Shown here: one piece after another, positions 27,425-37,302 of the stretch
How positions within the stretch are numbered: the stretch's first letter is position 1
Layout of the letters: every line of letters starts with the position of its first letter
Assembly: GCF_018398335.1 (NCBI RefSeq)
Contig: NZ_JAHBRX010000001.1
Coordinates: 248,001-312,000 of the forward strand
DNA: 64,000 nt
Direction: 5' to 3'
Source: Chelatococcus sp. HY11
GTDB lineage: Bacteria; Pseudomonadota; Alphaproteobacteria; Rhizobiales; Beijerinckiaceae
Program-made: the position numbers and the translations under genes
The notes under the pieces: model-generated
Database searches by the model: none
What the model was told of the DNA's origin: nothing
The model's input: the letters and a program-made list of their open reading frames with translations, nothing else

Positions 27425-29221
27425 ATGAGCAAGACCAAGAGCGAAACGGTGAGCGAAACAGCAAACGAGATCATGAGCGGCGCCGAGATGGTCGTGCGGG
27501 CGCTCCAGGACCAGGGCGTCGAGCACCTCTTCGGCTATCCCGGCGGCGCCGTGCTGCCAATCTATGACGCGCTCTTCCATCAGGACACCATTCGCCACAT
27601 TCTCGTTCGGCATGAACAGGCCGCGGTGCATGCCGCAGAGGGCTATGCCCGTTCCTCGGGCAAGGTCGGCTGCGTGCTCGTGACCTCAGGCCCCGGCGCG
27701 ACCAATGCCGTGACGGGCCTGACCGACGCGCTCATGGACTCCATCCCGGTCGTCTGCATCACCGGCCAGGTGCCGACGCAGCTCATCGGATCCGATGCCT
27801 TCCAGGAAGCGGACACCGTCGGCATCACCCGCCATTGCACCAAGCACAACTATCTCGTGAAGCGCATCGAGGACCTGCCGCGCATCCTGCACGAGGCCTT
27901 CTACGTGGCCTCGCATGGCCGGCCGGGCCCCGTCGTCATCGACATCCCGAAAGATATCCAGTTCGCCAAGGGCGGCTATGCGCGCCCGACCGACAACCAG
28001 CACAAGACCTATCGTCCTGTGGTGTCCGGCGACATCGAGAAGATCCGCGCCGCGGTTGCGCTGATGGCTACCGCCAAGCGCCCGATCTTCTATACGGGCG
28101 GCGGCGTCATCAACTCCGGTCCGGAAGCGGCCTCGCTGCTGCGCGAACTCGTGCGCCTGACGGGCTTCCCGATCACCTCGACCCTGATGGGGCTCGGCGC
28201 TTATCCCGCGTCCGACCAACAGTTCCTCGGGATGCTGGGGATGCATGGCACCTACGAGGCCAACCACGCCATGCATGACTGCGATGTCATGATCAACATC
28301 GGCGCGCGCTTCGACGACCGCATCACTGGCCGCATCGATGCCTTCTCGCCCGGCTCGCGGAAGATCCACATCGATATCGACCCCTCGTCGATCAACAAGA
28401 ACGTCAAGGCCGATATCGGGATCGTGGGCGACTGCGCCAATGTCCTCGAGGACATGCTGCGGATCTGGAAGAACTTGCCATCGGATGTCGAGAAGCCGAG
28501 CCTGAAGAGCTGGTGGGGGAAGATCGCGGGCTGGCGCGCGCGCAACTGTCTCGCCTACCGCCGTTCGGACACGGTCATCAAGCCGCAGTATGCGCTGGAG
28601 CGGCTGCAGGCCCTGACGGCCGACCGCGAAACCTACATCACGACGGAAGTCGGCCAGCACCAGATGTGGGCGGCGCAGTTCCTGAAGTTCGACAAGCCGA
28701 ACCGCTGGATGACCTCCGGCGGCCTCGGCACCATGGGCTACGGCCTGCCGGCCGCGATCGGCGCGCAGATCGCCCATCCGGAGGCGCTCGTCATCGACGT
28801 GGCGGGCGAGGCCTCCATCCTCATGAACATGCAGGAAATGTCGACCGCCCTGCAGCACCGCCTGCCGATCAAGGTCTTCATCCTCAACAACGAATACATG
28901 GGCATGGTGCGCCAGTGGCAGGAACTGCTGCATGGTGGGCGTTATTCGGAGAGCTATTCGCACTCGCTCCCTGATTTTGTGAAGCTGGCGGAGGCTTATG
29001 GCGGCGTCGGCATCCGCTGCGAGAACCCCGCCGACCTAGATGGCGCGATCCTCGAGATGATCAATTCGCCGCGCCCGGTGATCTTCGACTGCATCGTCGA
29101 CAAGATGGAGAACTGCTTCCCGATGATCCCGTCGGGCAAGGCCCATAACGAGATGATCCTCGGCGACGCCGCCGAAGACATCGGCGCGATCATCGACGAG
29201 AAGGGCAAGATGCTGGTGTGA
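27425..29221 (+). CDS. ilvB: Acetolactate synthase large subunit
   Basis: Catalytic subunit of acetohydroxyacid synthase, the first common step to Val, Leu and Ile; uses thiamine diphosphate, Mg and FAD. The 598-residue product shows GAEMVVRALQDQGVEHLFGY with PGGAVLPIYDAL, the catalytic Glu in VRHEQAAVHAAEGYARSSG, SGPGATNAVTGL, and the ThDP motif (GGLGTMGYGLPAAIGAQIA, then GEASILMNMQEMSTALQ, ending NNEYMGM). ATG 27425 follows the attenuated leader. The small subunit gene ilvN comes after an intervening GST gene. Confidence 0.96.
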   Translation: MSKTKSETVSETANEIMSGAEMVVRALQDQGVEHLFGYPGGAVLPIYDALFHQDTIRHILVRHEQAAVHAAEGYARSSGKVGCVLVTSGPGATNAVTGLTDALMDSIPVVCITGQVPTQLIGSDAFQEADTVGITRHCTKHNYLVKRIEDLPRILHEAFYVASHGRPGPVVIDIPKDIQFAKGGYARPTDNQHKTYRPVVSGDIEKIRAAVALMATAKRPIFYTGGGVINSGPEAASLLRELVRLTGFPITSTLMGLGAYPASDQQFLGMLGMHGTYEANHAMHDCDVMINIGARFDDRITGRIDAFSPGSRKIHIDIDPSSINKNVKADIGIVGDCANVLEDMLRIWKNLPSDVEKPSLKSWWGKIAGWRARNCLAYRRSDTVIKPQYALERLQALTADRETYITTEVGQHQMWAAQFLKFDKPNRWMTSGGLGTMGYGLPAAIGAQIAHPEALVIDVAGEASILMNMQEMSTALQHRLPIKVFILNNEYMGMVRQWQELLHGGRYSESYSHSLPDFVKLAEAYGGVGIRCENPADLDGAILEMINSPRPVIFDCIVDKMENCFPMIPSGKAHNEMILGDAAEDIGAIIDEKGKMLV

Positions 29222-29245
29222 GGCGAGGGCGCGGATGAAGGGCTT

Positions 29246-29346
29246 CCCCTCTCCCCGGCGGGGAGAGGGTGGGGTGAGGGGCGGCTCCCTGCTCGGGGTT
29301 CCCTCACCCGGCCCTGCGGGCCGACCTCTCCCCGCCGGGGAGAGGT
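29246..29346. repeat. Composite palindromic repeat after ilvB
   Basis: Two GC-rich palindromes, CCCTCTCCCC-GGC-GGGGAGAGGG (29247-29269) and CCTCTCCCCGCCGGGGAGAGG-type (29325-29345, read in parts), face each other. Inner arms GGGTGGGGTGAGGG / CCCTCACCCGG pair to form a large cruciform. This is the CTCTCCCC-type intergenic mosaic element widespread in Hyphomicrobiales genomes. It may stabilise or end the ilvB message. Confidence 0.8.
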
Positions 29347-29442
29347 GAGGCGCGGTGATCGCCGTCTTCACAATTTTTCATTGGAACGGATGAACGTCCA
29401 GCGCCACGCTCAATAATCACCATTTCCAGCACGGAACGTCCC

Positions 29443-30138
29443 ATGCCGACCCTCGTCATCGCCAACAAGCTCTATTCCTCATGGTCCATGCGGCCGTGGC
29501 TTCTCCTGCGCCAGCTTGGCATTCCCTTCGAGGAGGTGCTCATTCCGCTCGCGCAGCCGGACACCAAGGAGCGGATCCTTGCGTTGTCGCCCGGCGGCAC
29601 GGTGCCAATCCTGATCGACGACGGCGCCACCGTCTGGGAATCCTCGGCGATCATGGATTATGCGCATGAGCGTTGGCCCGACGCCGGCGTATGGCCGGCG
29701 GACCGGGTCGCGCGCGCGGTCGCGCGCTCCATTTGCGGCGAGATGCATGCGGGGTTCCGTGGCCTGCGGTCCGCCTGCCCGATGAATCTCGGCAAGATCT
29801 ACCAGCCCCGGGATCGCGGCCCGGATGTGCAGCGCGACGTCGATCGCATCACGACGATCTGGCGCGATGCCCGCAAGCGTTTCGGGGCGGGCGGCGCCTT
29901 CCTGTTCGGCGCGTTTTCAGCGGCGGATGCGATGTATGCGCCGGTGGTCACGCGCCTCAACTCCTATTCCATCCCGGTGGATGCGGATATCCGCGAATAC
30001 ATGGATGCCGTCACCGGCACGGCTGCCTTCCAGGAATGGAAGACTGCAGCCCTCAAGGAAACATGGGTCGTCGCCCATGACGAGCCGGATGAGCCCGTCC
30101 TGACCGATCTCAGACCCAATTCGTCTGGAAAGCCCTGA
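29443..30138 (+). CDS. Glutathione S-transferase family protein
   Basis: 231 residues. N-terminal thioredoxin-fold domain LVIANKLYSSWSMRPWLLLR with a Ser-Ser-Trp-Ser active-site region, then the glutathione-contact motif SPGGTVPILIDD and VWESSAIMDYAHERWPD (E-S pair). The C-terminal helical domain contains FLFGAFSAADAMYAPVVTRL, the N-capping box. The substrate is unknown. The gene sits between ilvB and ilvN, which are usually adjacent, and 40 bases separate it from ilvN, so it may be co-transcribed with the latter. Confidence 0.92.
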   Translation: MPTLVIANKLYSSWSMRPWLLLRQLGIPFEEVLIPLAQPDTKERILALSPGGTVPILIDDGATVWESSAIMDYAHERWPDAGVWPADRVARAVARSICGEMHAGFRGLRSACPMNLGKIYQPRDRGPDVQRDVDRITTIWRDARKRFGAGGAFLFGAFSAADAMYAPVVTRLNSYSIPVDADIREYMDAVTGTAAFQEWKTAALKETWVVAHDEPDEPVLTDLRPNSSGKP

Positions 30139-30178
30139 TATCATGCGCCATTTTCCACCACCTTCACGAGGGAACCCC

Positions 30179-30712
30179 ATGTCGTCCGTCTATTCGGATC
30201 CGCCGCCCGCCGCTCCCGTGTCACGCCATACCCTCGCGGTCATCGTTGACAACGAGCCAGGGGTTCTCGCCCGCATCGCGGGCCTGTTCTCGGGGCGCGG
30301 CTACAATATCGAGAGCCTGACGGTCTCAGAGACGGAACACGAGAAGCACCTGTCGCGCATCACCATCGTGACGACGGGCACGGAAGCCGAAATCGAGCAG
30401 ATCAAGGCCCAGCTCGCGCGGCTCGTGCCGGTGCACCGGGTGCGCGACCTCTCTGACGAAGGGCCGACGATCGAGCGCGAACTCGTGCTCCTGAAGGTGG
30501 TGGGGCAGGGGGACCAGCGCGTCGAGGCCCTGCGGCTGGCGCAGGCCTTCGGCGCCCGTACGCTCGACGCGACGCTGTCTTCTTTCGTCTTCGAATTCAC
30601 CGGTGCCCTCGATGATGTCGAGCGCTTCATCGGCATCATGGCCGATTGCGGCCTCGTCGAGGTCTCCCGCACCGGCGTCGCGGCCATGAGCCGCGGCGCG
30701 GAGGCGATGTGA
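30179..30712 (+). CDS. ilvN: Acetolactate synthase small (regulatory) subunit
   Basis: Regulatory subunit that gives acetolactate synthase full activity and valine feedback inhibition. 177 residues with an N-terminal ACT domain (HTLAVIVDNEPGVLARIAGL, then FSGRGYNIESLTVSETE) and the C-terminal ALS_ss_C domain (RELVLLKVVG, VFEFTGALDDVERFIGIM). ATG 30179 has GAGGGAA before it. The small-subunit gene is called ilvH or ilvN in different species. Confidence 0.95.
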   Translation: MSSVYSDPPPAAPVSRHTLAVIVDNEPGVLARIAGLFSGRGYNIESLTVSETEHEKHLSRITIVTTGTEAEIEQIKAQLARLVPVHRVRDLSDEGPTIERELVLLKVVGQGDQRVEALRLAQAFGARTLDATLSSFVFEFTGALDDVERFIGIMADCGLVEVSRTGVAAMSRGAEAM

Positions 30713-30787
30713 CGCCAGATGCTGAACGGGGGCGGCCGTGATCGGATCATTGCGTGTCCGATCTTCGACCGCGTTACCAGTCCATGC

Positions 30788-30886
30788 CATCCCCGGCGGG
30801 CTGCGCAGCAGTCCGGGAAGGGGATCCAGAGACCAAGTCTCCGCGTTCATGGATCCCCTTCCCGTCGCTACGCGACGCCGGGGATG
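30788..30886. repeat. Nested palindromic mosaic repeat after ilvN
   Basis: Outer arms CATCCCCGGCG (30788) / CGCCGGGGATG (30876) enclose inner arms GGGAAGGGGATCCA (30815) / TGGATCCCCTTCCC (30850). The CCCCGGCGGGCTGCGCAGCA-type element is a familiar intergenic repeat in Hyphomicrobiales. It fills most of the gap between ilvN and the convergent DUF924 gene. Confidence 0.8.
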
Positions 30887-30960
30887 ACACGGAGACTTTT
30901 GTGCAGACTTTGCGACGTCATGATCGGGCTTGTCCCGACCATCCTTGAATGTTGATGGCC

Positions 30961-31506
30961 CTAGCCTGCAAAGCCGCCCTCGTCGAGAAACCGCCGCTCT
31001 TCCTCCGTGGTGTCGCGGCCGAGCAGCGGGTTGCGATGGGGGAAGCGTCCGAAGCGGATGATGATAGCGCGATGTTCCTCAGCGAAAGGCAGACCCTCGG
31101 CCGGACCGTTGGCCCTGTACAGGGCGAGGCAATGGTCCTGGTCGGCGAGCTCCTCGGAATGCATGAGTGGCAGATAGAAGAACTGCCGCTCTATGGGTTC
31201 GACCTCGCGGTCGAAACCGCGCAGGATGGCGCGTCCGGCCACTTCGCGGGCGAGAGGGTCCGTGGCGAAGCTGCGGGCGGTGCCGCGGAACATGTTGCGC
31301 GGGAACTGGTCGAGCAGGATAAGAAGGGCAAGCGCTGCCTTGGGGACGCCCTCCCAGGCAGCGAGCGCGCCTTCGGCGGCCTGCTCGTGCAGCGCGAGGA
31401 AGCGGTCGCGGATATCCTGATCGAAGTTCGGGTCCTTGACATACCAACGCTCCGGCCCAGCTTCGAACCAGAATGTCAGAACATCCCTTATGCCGGCGTG
31501 CGTCAT
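30961..31506 (-). CDS. DUF924 family protein
   Basis: 181-residue all-helical protein with the DUF924 marks VLTFWFEAGPERWYVKDPNF, LALLILLDQFPRNMFRGTAR, SFATDPLAREVA, FYLPLMHSEELADQD and FGRFPHRNPLLGRDTTEEER. The fold is TPR-like; the biochemical role is unknown. ATG 31506 gives the family start. The frame is open to 31686 but that part is not conserved. It is transcribed divergently from ilvC. Confidence 0.9.
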   Translation of the reverse strand: MTHAGIRDVLTFWFEAGPERWYVKDPNFDQDIRDRFLALHEQAAEGALAAWEGVPKAALALLILLDQFPRNMFRGTARSFATDPLAREVAGRAILRGFDREVEPIERQFFYLPLMHSEELADQDHCLALYRANGPAEGLPFAEEHRAIIIRFGRFPHRNPLLGRDTTEEERRFLDEGGFAG

Positions 31507-31630
31507 GGGTAGCCTTCTCCAATTGATAGAAACGTGAGAGTGGCGTGCCGTGCAGACCTCAAATTCACGAATGCCACTTGACCGAACGCGCCGCTCACGC
31601 TTTACCGCCGCCAACGCGATGGCGGTATGA

Positions 31631-32704
<1,074 letters not shown>

Positions 32705-32746
32705 TGGGTTCAAGAACCAGTCGGTTTCCGGACTGGCACAGACCAC

Positions 32747-32772
32747 AAGGGCGGCTTCGGCCGCCCTTTTTT
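32747..32772 (+). terminator. Intrinsic terminator after ilvC
   Basis: AAGGGCGGC-TTCG-GCCGCCCTT with six T, 43 nt after the ilvC stop. A textbook hairpin with a TTCG loop. Confidence 0.92.
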
Positions 32773-32796
32773 GTTGGCGACGCGGCCGGGCTGCGC

Positions 32797-32845
32797 CGAT
32801 CCCTCCCCTCAGGGGAGGGTGGCGCCGCAGGCGCCGGGTGGGGTC
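32797..32845. repeat. Palindromic mosaic repeat, copy 1
   Basis: CCCTCCCCT-C-AGGGGAGGG palindrome (32801-32819) followed by a GGCGCC/GGCGCC hairpin and GGGTGGGG. The same unit occurs in opposite orientation at 33009-33061 with a different middle hairpin, so the flanks are conserved and the central stem varies. Confidence 0.78.
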
Positions 32846-32891
32846 CACCGGAGGCTGACCCAACGGCAATATTGGCCGGTCTGGTATCGTC

Positions 32892-32997
32892 TAGAGCACT
32901 TCCGGTGAACTCCGGTTCACCGGAAATGCTCTAAATATTTGTTTCCACGCATTTTCTTCACGCGAACCGGTTTCCACTTCGTTCGAAAATGCTCTAG
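32892..32997. repeat. Two adjacent inverted-repeat elements ending in TCTAG
   Basis: The left part is a long imperfect hairpin TAGAGCACTTCCGGTGAAC / GTTCACCGGAAATGCTCTA (32892-32933). The right part (32942-32997) runs from CACGCATTTTCTTCACGCG to GAAAATGCTCTAG. This is the CTAGAGCATTTTC-type repeat found in hundreds of intergenic sites in Hyphomicrobiales. No gene is present in 32705-33121. Confidence 0.78.
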
Positions 32998-33008
32998 TGC
33001 GGCGTGCT

Positions 33009-33061
33009 CCCCACCCGACCTCGCTGGCGCGAGGCCACCCTCCCCTGAGGGGAGGGATCAG
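33009..33061. repeat. Palindromic mosaic repeat, copy 2 (inverted)
   Basis: Reverse-orientation copy of the 32797-32845 unit: CCCCACCCGACC, a central hairpin CCTCGC-TGGC-GCGAGG, then CCACCCTCCCCTGAGGGG. It lies just before the end of the leftward methyltransferase gene. Confidence 0.78.
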
Positions 33062-33121
33062 CGCGGGCTGCACCCCTTTTCATCTCCCTCGCGCGAGGAC
33101 CTGAATGACCCAGCGCCTGCC

Positions 33122-33820
33122 TTACGCCGGCTTCTCCCATTCCATGACATGGCAATAAGGAATGCTGCGATAGCGCGCGCGCCGGTCGGCCGGGCCGCCG
33201 TTGGTGTCGGGCTCGTCGAAATGGCGCAGGATGAGGCCTGCCGCGATGAGCGGCTTCATGTAGCTCGACAACGGCCGGTGCCAGTTCTGGATGCGGATGC
33301 CACGCCATTCCACCCATTCGGCGCGCTCGTCGAGATAGTCGCGGATCACGAAGCGGCTTTTCAGCGGTGGGTCGTCCCAGGCCCCAGCGGTCGTGAAGCT
33401 GTTGAGATTGACGATGACGAGGCTGCCGCCGGGGCGGAGAACCCGCGCCATCTCGTGGATGGCCGCTGTCGCATCCGTGATGTCGATCAGAGAGAGATAG
33501 CTGACGACGAGGTCGAACATATCGTCGGCGAAGGGGAGCGCCTCAGCCCGTCCCTGCCGGTAATCGCCCTCGGGATCGCGGCGCCTTGCCTCGGCGAGCA
33601 TGTCTTCGGTCGGGTCAAGGCCGATGGCGTCGATGCCGCGTTCGCGCAGCATGCGGCAGAAGCGCCCCTCGCCGCAGCCGACATCGAGGCCGTTGCGGTG
33701 GCCACGCCCCTCGATCCGCTGAAGGACAGGCCGATCGGTCACAAACTCCCGGGTAAAGTCACCGTGCTCTCCCATATCGGCGATCCAGGCAGCAGCCGAT
33801 TCATTCCATCCGTTGGACAT
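33122..33820 (-). CDS. Class I SAM-dependent methyltransferase
   Basis: 232 residues with the Rossmann methyltransferase motifs: motif I GLDVGCGEGRFCRMLRERG, acidic GLDPTEDMLAEA, motif II DDMFDLVVSYLSLIDI, and motif III RVLRPGGSLVIVNLN. The Methyltransf_11-like core is followed by an insert with WHRPLSSYMKPLIAAGL, typical of small-molecule methyltransferases. The substrate is not predictable. ATG 33820 was chosen as the family start. Confidence 0.88.
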   Translation of the reverse strand: MSNGWNESAAAWIADMGEHGDFTREFVTDRPVLQRIEGRGHRNGLDVGCGEGRFCRMLRERGIDAIGLDPTEDMLAEARRRDPEGDYRQGRAEALPFADDMFDLVVSYLSLIDITDATAAIHEMARVLRPGGSLVIVNLNSFTTAGAWDDPPLKSRFVIRDYLDERAEWVEWRGIRIQNWHRPLSSYMKPLIAAGLILRHFDEPDTNGGPADRRARYRSIPYCHVMEWEKPA

Positions 33821-33980
33821 GGGAATACCTCGCTGATGAAAAAGGGCGGCGTCCCTCGCATGAACCCGTGGATGCGTCAACTGTTCAGAACATTCACCGT
33901 GCCCTTCCGACATGGAAAGTTGGTTGCAAAGCCCATATGTAAGGCGCGGGCGCGGGTTGACTATCGTTGAGGCAAGCACG

Positions 33981-35117
33981 ATGAGCGCAAGCGATTTCTA
34001 CGATGGCGTGCCAGTCTTCACCCGGTTCGCGGATCTGCTCGACGAAGGCCTGTATCGCCCGTTGCCGGATGATTGGGTGATCGGGCTCTCGGATGTTGTA
34101 TCGTCAACGGCGGCGATCGCGGCGGGACGATACAAGGCGGTCAATATCGCGGGCGCCGCCGTGATAGCCGCCGTGACGAACGCCCTTGGCAGCATGGATT
34201 TCCCGTATGTGTTCGGGGGCGATGGCGCGAGCTTCGCGGTGCCGTCGGCGCAGGCGGAGGCCGCGCGCTCGGCGCTCGCCACGACGGCGGGCTGGGTCGG
34301 CGTCGATTTGCAGCTCGACCTGCGTGTCGCACTGGTGCCAGTCGCGACTGTCCGCGCGGCTGGCCTTGATTTACGCGTGGCAAGATTTGCGGCGTCGCCG
34401 CATGTCAACTACGCGATGTTCTCCGGCGGAGGCTTGGCCTGGGCTGTCGCCGCGATGAAGGCCGGCGAGTTCGCCATCGCCCCACGCAGCGACGCGCCGC
34501 CGGATCTGACGGGTCTCTCCTGCCGCTGGGCGGAGATACCGGCCGAGCGCGGCACCATTCTTTCGGTCATCGTGACGCCCGTCGCGGATATCCCAACCGA
34601 GGGCTTCCGAAAGGTCGTCGAGGATGTATTGCGTCTCGCCAGTTCCGCCGGCCGGCCGACGCCGGCGCCCGCGCGCGGCTGGTCGCGCCCCGGCGCCGAA
34701 CTCGAGGCGCTTGCCATGAAGCACGACGGCAGGCCGCTTGTTCTCAGGCGCGTGCTTGCCCGGCTGAAAGCCATGGGCAGCGCGATCGCCATGAATCGCG
34801 AGCGCGTCGGCCGCTTCGATTCCGCGCGCTATCTGCTTGAAATCGGAGAGAATACGGACTTTCGCAAGTATGACGATGGGCTGCGCATGACCATCGATTG
34901 CACCCTCGACGAGGCGGCGGCCATCGAGCATTACCTTGCCGATGCCGCCGCTCGCGGGATCGCACTCGTCGGCACTCACCGTCAGGATGCGGCCCTGATG
35001 ACCTGCCTCGTTCCTTCGGCGATGAGCAACAATCACGTCCATTTCGTCGATGGGGCGGACGGCGGTTATGCGACGGCGGCGACCAAGCTCAAGGTGCTGC
35101 CGCGTTCATTGTCCTGA
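33981..35117 (+). CDS. DUF3095 family protein
   Basis: 378 residues matching the DUF3095 pattern: FYDGVPVFTRFADLLDEGLY, PLPDDWVIGLSDVVSSTAAI, RYKAVNIAGAAVIAAVTNAL and FPYVFGGDGASFAVPS, which resembles a degenerate nucleotide cyclase core, and HDGRPLVLRRVLARL further on. The family is reported beside cyclases or lipid proteins in other genomes. Function unknown. GAGG lies upstream of the ATG. Confidence 0.85.
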   Translation: MSASDFYDGVPVFTRFADLLDEGLYRPLPDDWVIGLSDVVSSTAAIAAGRYKAVNIAGAAVIAAVTNALGSMDFPYVFGGDGASFAVPSAQAEAARSALATTAGWVGVDLQLDLRVALVPVATVRAAGLDLRVARFAASPHVNYAMFSGGGLAWAVAAMKAGEFAIAPRSDAPPDLTGLSCRWAEIPAERGTILSVIVTPVADIPTEGFRKVVEDVLRLASSAGRPTPAPARGWSRPGAELEALAMKHDGRPLVLRRVLARLKAMGSAIAMNRERVGRFDSARYLLEIGENTDFRKYDDGLRMTIDCTLDEAAAIEHYLADAAARGIALVGTHRQDAALMTCLVPSAMSNNHVHFVDGADGGYATAATKLKVLPRSLS

Positions 35118-35257
35118 AGCACGCAGATTTTATTCCGCACCACCGCGTCATTCCGCGGCGGGCCGAAGGGCCCGAGCCCGGAATCCATGAACGCGACAGT
35201 GAGCCAGCAGGGCGCGCAGGCTCCAGCCGGCTCTGCCAAGCTCACGCCGGCCGGCGT

Positions 35258-35782
35258 TCAAGCTGGCAGAAAAGCTCGCAGCGTGGCCGCCGCCGGCGCC
35301 AGCACCAGGAAGGCCCACACCATGGCCGATGCCACGTTGGCCGTGTGGAACAGCAGAGCCGGCGTGCCGAACATGCCCGCGACCAATGCACCGACGCCAT
35401 GCAGAGGGCCTGAGAAGCGGGTAAGAAACACCGTCCATGAGCCCCAGCGTTCAAAGAAGTGCTGACCGGCAGCCATGGTCTCCGGGTAACGATTGAAGGG
35501 CCACATCGTCAGGGCGCGCTCGCCGTAGTGACGGCCGAACCAGAAGGAAATGAGATTGCCGAGCGTGCCTCCGGCGACCGCCGCGAGCCAGGACGGCCAG
35601 AGCTCGATGCCGCCGGCGCCGATGAGCGCGCCGATGGCGAGAAGCACCACGGAGCCCGGGACGAACAAGGAGACGATGACGATGGATTCGCCGAAGGCGA
35701 GGCCGAAAGCCAGCGCCGGCGCCCAGGTGGAATGCGTCTGAACGAAGCTGGTGATGTCGGCGACGATAGTGGCGAAGGTCAT
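35258..35782 (-). CDS. DedA-family membrane protein
   Basis: 174-residue integral membrane protein of the DedA/SNARE-associated family, thought to flip polyprenyl-phosphate or phospholipid carriers. Visible: LAFGLAFGESIVIVSLFVPG with the re-entrant acidic F-G-E-S motif, GTLGNLISFWFGRHYG, and FLTRFSGPLHGVGALVAGMF with the conserved R-F-x-P pattern in a shifted form. ATG 35782 was chosen; 22 further codons are open upstream without a family match. Confidence 0.9.
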   Translation of the reverse strand: MTFATIVADITSFVQTHSTWAPALAFGLAFGESIVIVSLFVPGSVVLLAIGALIGAGGIELWPSWLAAVAGGTLGNLISFWFGRHYGERALTMWPFNRYPETMAAGQHFFERWGSWTVFLTRFSGPLHGVGALVAGMFGTPALLFHTANVASAMVWAFLVLAPAAATLRAFLPA

Positions 35783-35882
35783 CGCCCAGCTATGGCGGTC
35801 AGACGTGTTGGTGGTCAAGTGCCCGGCTGTGGTGCGAGGCGGAAGCAATTCGCAAGGGATCTGTGCTACGGGCGACCCCGTC

Positions 35883-35902
35883 CGCCCTGGAGGGCGTTTT
35901 TT
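35883..35902 (+). terminator. Short hairpin with T-run upstream of the lipoprotein gene
   Basis: CGCCCT-GG-AGGGCG followed by six T, only 15 nt before the lipoprotein ATG. It may be an attenuator of that gene or the terminator of an unseen short transcript. Confidence 0.65.
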
Positions 35903-35916
35903 GCGGAAGGTGCTCT

Positions 35917-36315
35917 ATGCGTCCAGTTGTGTTGACCGGCCTTGTGCTGGGATCTCTCATGCTTGTCGGATGCGTCTCGACGACGTCCAACCCGGAGGCG
36001 CTCAAGGAGCGGCACCGCCAGCAATGCAGCGAATTCGGCTTCGATCCCGAGACCGACGGCTTCGCCAACTGCATGATGGAGCAGTGGGAACGCGCCGAGG
36101 ACCGCGAGGCGGAGGAGCGGCGCAGGACGAATGAAATGATCCGCGAGAACAACCGGCGCGCGGCCCAGACCGAAGCGCTCAAGGCCCAGAACAAGCAGAT
36201 GAGCTTCATGCGTGCCGGGAACACAAGCTTCCCCGTCTGCAATGCGGCGAGCCCGGGCGCTGGGCTCGATGTCACATCGGGCAAGTGGTACGGAAATTCG
36301 TGCCGGGCCTACTGA
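35917..36315 (+). CDS. Small lipoprotein, function unknown
   Basis: 132 residues. MRPVVLTGLVLGSLMLVGC is a signal with lipobox LVGC (Cys at 19), so the product is a lipoprotein with mature N-terminus CVSTTSNPEAL. The mature part has a long charged helix (WERAEDREAEERRRTNEMIR) and three further Cys (SEFGFD context, NCMMEQ and SCRAY). GGAAGG precedes ATG 35917. The frame extends upstream to 35863 across the terminator, which argues against a longer form. No named family is recognised. Confidence 0.78.
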   Translation: MRPVVLTGLVLGSLMLVGCVSTTSNPEALKERHRQQCSEFGFDPETDGFANCMMEQWERAEDREAEERRRTNEMIRENNRRAAQTEALKAQNKQMSFMRAGNTSFPVCNAASPGAGLDVTSGKWYGNSCRAY

Positions 36316-36453
36316 CGCCCGCATGTGCAGCCCGTGCGAGTGCAACCTATGCGAGGGCGGATCAGCGCGTGTGCTTAAGCCACGCTCTCGCTTTCCGGTA
36401 TCCGAGAGGACATGATTGGAGTACACCGATCACCTGATCGGATGGACGTCCTC

Positions 36454-37302
36454 ATGAATATTCTCTCGATCCAGTCCCATGTCGCCTATGGCCATGTTGG
36501 CAACGCCGCAGCCGTCTTCCCCATGCAGCGGCTCGGCGTCGAGGTCTGGCCCATCCATACGGTGCAGTTTTCCAATCACACGGGTTACGGCGCCTGGAAG
36601 GGCCGGGTCTTCGACGGCCCGGCGATCGAGGAACTGGTCGAGGGCATAGCCGAGCGCGGCGCGCTGCCGCGCTGCGATGGCGTGCTCTCGGGCTACATGG
36701 GCGCTGTCGATATCGGCAACGCCATCCTGTCGACGGTGGCGAAGGTGCGCGCGGCCAACAGCCGCGCTCTCTACTGCTGCGACCCGGTCATCGGGGATGT
36801 CGGGCGCGGCATCTTCGTGCGGCCGGGTATCGCCGAATTCATGCGCGATCAGGCCGTCCCCGCCGCTGACGTGGTGACACCGAACCAGTTCGAGCTTGCG
36901 CTTCTGGCGGGGCATGAGGTGGTCGATCTCGCGGACGTCAGGCGCGCCGTTGCCGCCGTGCATGCGCTGGGGCCACGCGTCATCATGGTGACATCGCTCG
37001 ACATCGCGGACATGCCAGCGGACGCGCTGGATCTTCTCGCATCGGATGGCACCTCCCTGTGGCGCGTGCGCACGCCGCGCCTTGATCTCCGCATCAACGG
37101 CGCGGGCGACGCGATCGCGGCCCTGTTCTTCGTCCACTACCTCCGGACGGGCAGTGCGGCACAAGCGTTGACCGACGCCGCCTCGTCGATCCACGGATTG
37201 TTGAAGCGCACCGCCGAGGCGGGCGCGCGCGAGATCCTGCTCGTCGCGGCTCAGGACGAATTCGTTAGCCCCAGCCAGCGTTTCGCAGCGGAGTTGGTAT
37301 GA
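36454..37302 (+). CDS. pdxY: Pyridoxal kinase
   Basis: PdxY/PdxK-type kinase that phosphorylates pyridoxal in the B6 salvage pathway. 282 residues. MNILSIQSHVAYGHVGNAAA and VEVWPIHTVQFSNHTGYGAW match the family start. DGVLSGYMGA, CCDPVIGDVGRGIFV, TPNQFELALLAG and the anion-hole INGAGDAIAALFF (usually G-T/A-G-D) are all present. Start 36454 is chosen by family alignment; the frame opens at 36412. Its stop overlaps the start of the phzF gene. Confidence 0.93.
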   Translation: MNILSIQSHVAYGHVGNAAAVFPMQRLGVEVWPIHTVQFSNHTGYGAWKGRVFDGPAIEELVEGIAERGALPRCDGVLSGYMGAVDIGNAILSTVAKVRAANSRALYCCDPVIGDVGRGIFVRPGIAEFMRDQAVPAADVVTPNQFELALLAGHEVVDLADVRRAVAAVHALGPRVIMVTSLDIADMPADALDLLASDGTSLWRVRTPRLDLRINGAGDAIAALFFVHYLRTGSAAQALTDAASSIHGLLKRTAEAGAREILLVAAQDEFVSPSQRFAAELV

